Source: CAUTVF01 sp963541805
GTDB taxonomy: Bacteria; Pseudomonadota; Alphaproteobacteria; Rs-D84; CASDRH01
Length of the DNA: 8,366 nt
NCBI GenBank assembly: GCA_963541805.1
Contig: CAUTVF010000039.1
Coordinates: 1 to 8,366, forward strand
Direction of reading: 5' to 3'
Part shown: positions 6,958 to 8,366 of the stretch, one piece after another
Numbering within the stretch: the stretch's first letter is position 1
Layout of the letters: every line of letters begins with the position of its first letter
Notes under the pieces: model-generated
What the model was told of the DNA's origin: nothing
What the model saw: the letters and a program-made list of their open reading frames with translations, nothing else
Databases searched by the model: none
Made by a program: the position numbers and the translations under genes

Positions 6958-7863
6958 CTAAAGAGTATATTTCAAATTTTGTAATTCAATTTCTTCTTTT
7001 ATGCGTTCAAATTCTGCTTTATTTATTCTTAAATAAATTTCTTTTATCATAAAGAAAACAAGAGAACAAAATAAAAAACATATAACAACTTTAATAAATA
7101 ATTTAAATGTATTATGTAAAGTTGCAAAATTCTTTCTTACATATTTTAAAACATACCATACTGATACTTTATCTTTTTTACTTTTTACTAATAAATCCAA
7201 ACAAAAAGTTGATATATTATTTATATAAAATAATTTTCCAGCGGATAACACATATATAACAAATATTGATAAAAAGGAAAATATTTTTGCATTTTTTGAT
7301 AGGTTAAGAGCATATGATACAGTAATACTATCACCAATATAATGATATGTTTCTAAAATAGACAGTGATTGAGTTTTGTATACTTTTGTATCTTTTGAAA
7401 ATCTATCAATTTGTTTCAAACTGTTCTTATTTGATGAAGCTATAAGATACATGCTGTTATCACGAATAACTTTTTCTATATAGTTTCTATCAGATATTTT
7501 AATATTATCCCAATCATCAATAATTATATACTTATAATTTAGCATAGTCTGATTATTAAAAAATTTTCGTTTAATTTTACCAAAATTTTCTGGATTTAAA
7601 AATAATACTTTCTCCGACCTAAATTTTAAAAAATTTTCCAATTCTTTTAATAAGAAACTTTTTCCTGTTCCATCTGGGCCAATTAAAAAATAATTTTTTA
7701 CTTTCTCATCTTTAATTCCGCCACAAACATGTAAAATAATATCGTTAACAATCTTAGATTGATTTTTAATATTTATTTTCCAAGGACTACAAAAGCTATG
7801 ATCGATATTACTTACAAAGCCATTAAAAGGAATACTGTCAAAAATTAATTTATTTTCCGTCAA
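6958..7863 (-). CDS. AAA+-like ATPase with C-terminal membrane anchor, function unknown
   Basis: I do not recognise a specific family member. Seen in the 301 residues: Walker A GPDGTGKS (62-69), Walker B YIIIDD (112-117, Asp116/Asp117), and a sensor-like IASSN (141-145). Then comes LSILETYHYI (167-176) and a segment around SAGKLFYINN (207-216). The last two resemble the LSxxETxxYI and SGGxPRxIN lid motifs of the ExeA/GspA ATPase group. A strongly hydrophobic helix at about 255-277 is a likely membrane anchor, followed by a charged 24-residue tail that would sit on the far side of the membrane. A second hydrophobic stretch at 192-213 more likely belongs to the lid than to the membrane. The start is TTG; the first in-frame ATG is residue 107, beyond Walker A, so it cannot be the start. 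It is the first gene of the comF-mnmE-nth cluster. A Hda/DnaA-like protein is a less likely alternative. Confidence 0.75.
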   Translation of the reverse strand: MTENKLIFDSIPFNGFVSNIDHSFCSPWKINIKNQSKIVNDIILHVCGGIKDEKVKNYFLIGPDGTGKSFLLKELENFLKFRSEKVLFLNPENFGKIKRKFFNNQTMLNYKYIIIDDWDNIKISDRNYIEKVIRDNSMYLIASSNKNSLKQIDRFSKDTKVYKTQSLSILETYHYIGDSITVSYALNLSKNAKIFSFLSIFVIYVLSAGKLFYINNISTFCLDLLVKSKKDKVSVWYVLKYVRKNFATLHNTFKLFIKVVICFLFCSLVFFMIKEIYLRINKAEFERIKEEIELQNLKYTL

Positions 7864-7906
7864 TTGATCTTTAGAATATCTATTAAAAATAATTTAAATA
7901 TACTTG

Positions 7907-7936
7907 AATATACTAATAAATAATTATACTTGTAAA
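7907..7936 (-). promoter_or_regulatory. Candidate promoter of the ATPase-comF-mnmE-nth cluster
   Basis: On the minus strand TTTACA (7936-7931) is followed after 18 bp by TATATT (7912-7907), five of six matches in each box. It would give a leader of roughly 35-40 nt before the TTG start at 7863. Its -35 box overlaps that of the divergent infA promoter candidate. The surrounding DNA is so AT-rich that chance matches are common. Confidence 0.4.
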
Positions 7937-7957
7937 GTGAAAAAAAGATATTAAAAT
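7930..7957 (+). promoter_or_regulatory. Candidate promoter of infA
   Basis: TTGTAA (7930-7935, four of six) is followed after 16 bp by TAAAAT (7952-7957, five of six), giving a start near 7964 and a leader of about 24 nt. An alternative is TTGAAT (7904-7909) with TATACT (7925-7930) at 15 bp. No clear ribosome binding site precedes the infA ATG. Confidence 0.35.
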
Positions 7958-7987
7958 GCCCATAGTTTAATTTAGATCGCTAATATT

Positions 7988-8236
7988 ATGTCAAAAGAAG
8001 AAATTATAGAATTCAAAGGAAAAGTAATCGAAAAACTACCAAATGCCATGTTTAAAGTGGAATTGGAGAATGGGCATATCATTACTGCCCATACTGCAGG
8101 AAAGATGCGAAAGTTCAAAATATGGGTTGTTCCCGGTGATTGGGTATCAATAGAAATGACCCCTTATGACCTTAGTAAGGGGCGTATTGCTTTCAGGTAC
8201 AAGGACGCTAGAGGTGAAGAAAAAGAAGCGTTATAG
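7988..8236 (+). CDS. infA: Translation initiation factor IF-1
   Basis: IF-1 binds the A-site of the 30S ribosomal subunit during initiation and supports IF-2 and IF-3. The 82-residue protein is a single OB-fold. Highly conserved stretches are LPNAMFKVELENGH (17-30), AHTAGKMRK (34-42) and MTPYDLSKGRI (57-67). The AHTAGKMRK stretch is most like alphaproteobacterial IF-1. Two features are odd. Positions 46 and 52, Arg and Lys in E. coli IF-1, are both tryptophan here (KIWVVPGDW). The protein also carries a C-terminal extension, DARGEEKEAL, beyond the usual end near residue 72. The ATG is not preceded by a Shine-Dalgarno sequence. It is transcribed divergently from the ATPase cluster. Confidence 0.97.
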   Translation: MSKEEIIEFKGKVIEKLPNAMFKVELENGHIITAHTAGKMRKFKIWVVPGDWVSIEMTPYDLSKGRIAFRYKDARGEEKEAL

Positions 8237-8293
8237 AAAATAATGAAAATCGAATTAAAATTATTAACTTTTTGAATTAGCCTATTGTTTTTT

Positions 8294-8300
8294 GGAGAGA
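8294..8300 (+). promoter_or_regulatory. Ribosome binding site of the last gene
   Basis: GGAGAGA lies 4 nt before a GTG at 8305 and is the strongest Shine-Dalgarno match in the window. It decides the GTG start. The 57 bp before it, following the infA stop, show no terminator hairpin, so this gene may be co-transcribed with infA. Confidence 0.65.
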
Positions 8301-8304
8301 TATT

Positions 8305-8366
8305 GTGAGACAATCGAAATTATTTCAGAAAACCTCAAAAGAGAGCTCTGATCAATACTTTGGGTC
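8305..8366 (+). CDS. Start of a protein gene, possibly prolyl-tRNA synthetase (cut by window edge)
   Basis: Twenty codons are visible from a GTG start, beginning MRQSKLFQKTSKES and open to the right edge. The start is supported by GGAGAGA at good spacing, and an in-frame TAG lies eight codons upstream with no better start between. The opening MRQSKLF-KT-KE resembles the N-terminus of some bacterial prolyl-tRNA synthetases, which would charge tRNA-Pro, but twenty residues are too few to be sure. Other functions remain open. Confidence 0.5.
   Translation, partial: MRQSKLFQKTSKESSDQYFG

Noticed and set aside
7225..7290. Second transmembrane segment of the ATPase (about residues 192-213)
   Set aside because: The segment and what follows match the lid helices of ExeA-like AAA+ domains, so it is more likely buried in the fold than membrane-spanning.
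6958..7863. Hda/DnaA-like replication regulator
   Set aside because: The C-terminal membrane helix and the LSxxETxxYI lid motif do not fit Hda, and no DnaA DNA-binding signature is present.
8243..8275. Tiny plus-strand frame of 10 codons after infA
   Set aside because: Too short and without a ribosome binding site or any similarity I recognise.
1..8366. CRISPR array inside the window
   Set aside because: No regularly spaced direct repeat of about 36 bp is seen on either strand; the array is expected beyond cas1/cas2 to the left.

Overview
The window is very AT-rich chromosomal DNA from a bacterium, most likely an AT-rich alphaproteobacterium. That placement rests on the IF-1 protein, which has an alphaproteobacterial-looking core (AHTAGKMRK and MTPYDLSKGRI), and on a Cas9 of type II-C architecture. 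It is inference, because there is no rRNA in the window. Several genes start with TTG or GTG and most lack a clear Shine-Dalgarno sequence. The Cas9 gene (AAGGTG) and the last gene (GGAGAGA) are exceptions.

Layout. Positions 1-3918 (minus strand) hold a CRISPR-Cas effector and adaptation pair: a complete 1090-residue Cas9 with all RuvC and HNH catalytic residues, followed by cas1. cas1 overlaps cas9 by 11 bp and runs off the left edge. Positions 3919-4146 are a dense intergenic region. It contains a plus-strand promoter with 17-bp spacing, a predicted transcript of about 88 nt ending in a strong intrinsic terminator (the best candidate for the tracrRNA), an imperfect inverted repeat, and a run of nine G (C on the minus strand) sitting between a perfect TTGACA and weak -10 candidates that point toward cas9. 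No CRISPR array or cas2 is inside the window; both would be expected to the left of position 1.

Positions 4147-7863 (minus strand) are a tight four-gene cluster, in transcription order: a TTG-started AAA+-like ATPase with a C-terminal membrane segment, a ComF-family phosphoribosyltransferase-like protein, mnmE (tRNA U34 modification GTPase) and nth (endonuclease III). The gaps are 6, 41 and 7 bp. Positions 7864-7987 form a divergent promoter region. On the plus strand follow infA (translation initiation factor IF-1, with an unusual C-terminal tail and two tryptophan substitutions) and the first 20 codons of another gene, possibly prolyl-tRNA synthetase.

How they work together: Cas9, the candidate tracrRNA and Cas1 are parts of one adaptive immunity locus placed directly downstream of a housekeeping operon. 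The housekeeping genes are otherwise ordinary. The least explained items are the membrane ATPase and the regulatory DNA between nth and cas9.
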